From Capitulum mitella (taxonomy: Eukaryota; Arthropoda; Thecostraca; Pollicipedomorpha; Pollicipedidae), in NCBI GenBank assembly GCA_030062745.1, contig CP099842.1, positions 29,141,307-29,205,306 on the forward strand: a DNA stretch of 64,000 nucleotides, in the 5' to 3' direction. Under the pieces are notes generated by a model, which saw only the letters and a program-made list of their open reading frames with translations, searched no databases and was not told where the DNA came from. Every line of letters starts with the position of its first letter. The first letter of the stretch is position 1. The position numbers were made by a program, and so were the translations under genes. Shown here piece by piece: positions 63,639-64,000 of the stretch.

Positions 63639-63677
63639 AAGGGCGCCCTTTGAGTTCTTGACTCAAAGGGCGCCCTT
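63639..63677. other. Perfect 17-bp hairpin
   Basis: AAGGGCGCCCTTTGAGT, loop TCTTG, then ACTCAAAGGGCGCCCTT. Each arm itself contains the palindrome AAGGGCGCCCTT. Function unknown. Confidence 0.9.
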
Positions 63678-64000
63678 TGTGAAAGAGAACGTAATCGGAA
63701 GTAAAAAGCATTGGAGTTATCTTTACACGGCACACTTTAAGGACGAGCGGAGGGATTAGTTCCTACTTCAGGAATATTTTCTCGTGCAACACTCGGTCCG
63801 GTTCGTCTGTACGATGCCCCATTCACGACACTGTACAAAAGAACTGATAACTCAGTTGAAGAATGCCGTGATTTTAAACGATGGGCAGCGGTTAACGAAC
63901 GTGGCAGAATGGTGAGGTCGAGTTTCATACGTGGAATAAATTCATCTATAACGTGCCACAATATGTACATGGATATGATACTATGACCGACAGCAGCAAA

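Overview
The window is nuclear DNA from an arthropod, most likely a crustacean. The reasons are compact introns with GT-AG junctions, a DM4/DM12-family gene (an arthropod family), scattered TTAGG-type repeats (the arthropod telomere unit), and a dense load of small DNA transposons. A barnacle-like crustacean would fit the GC-rich exons and CpG-rich intergenic DNA, but that is a guess; nothing in the sequence fixes the species. There is no operon logic here: the supported genes are independent, separated by repeats.

Three genes can be reconstructed from exons. (1) The large subunit of ribonucleotide reductase (RRM1), complete on the minus strand, 14 coding exons from 11934 down to 3752, 802 residues, every splice phase consistent and the catalytic residues at the same numbers as in the human enzyme. 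(2) A DM4/DM12-domain secreted protein, complete on the plus strand, 4 coding exons from 37947 to 44908, 316 residues, with an unusual Tyr/Gln/Gly-rich and Lys-rich N-terminal half. (3) TMA7 (translation machinery associated 7), minus strand, 3 exons from 56214 to 53584; the last ten or so codons were not found. A 300-nt ARM-like exon (1259-1558) and two weak candidate exons near 59.3-59.7 kb are orphan fragments.

The rest is mostly repeats. From left to right: a 30/31-bp minisatellite (1-660); a decayed pogo/Tigger-type element with intact ends (13463-17012); hAT-like MITEs (17261, 24224, 29612); two families of TTAA-flanked piggyBac-like elements (three copies of family A, two of family B); a composite TTAGG-associated repeat (21-24 kb and 29-32 kb); a 116-base A homopolymer (27819); a hAT-like element with a degenerate GC-rich minisatellite inside (32229-36058) that was itself hit by a family A element; a foldback MITE at 42916; and a 2.5-kb foldback element whose arms are arrays of a GGTTCGTA unit (47937-50427).

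Two patterns seem most worth following. CpG is almost absent over TMA7 and the 5' part of RRM1 but normal elsewhere, and a copy of a dispersed repeat lying in a TMA7 intron has its CpGs turned into TG/CA while copies outside keep them: a footprint of germline gene-body methylation. Second, both piggyBac-like families carry clusters of AGGTCA nuclear-receptor half-sites at conserved positions, including DR1 and everted-repeat arrangements, and one such copy sits in intron 1 of the DM4/DM12 gene.
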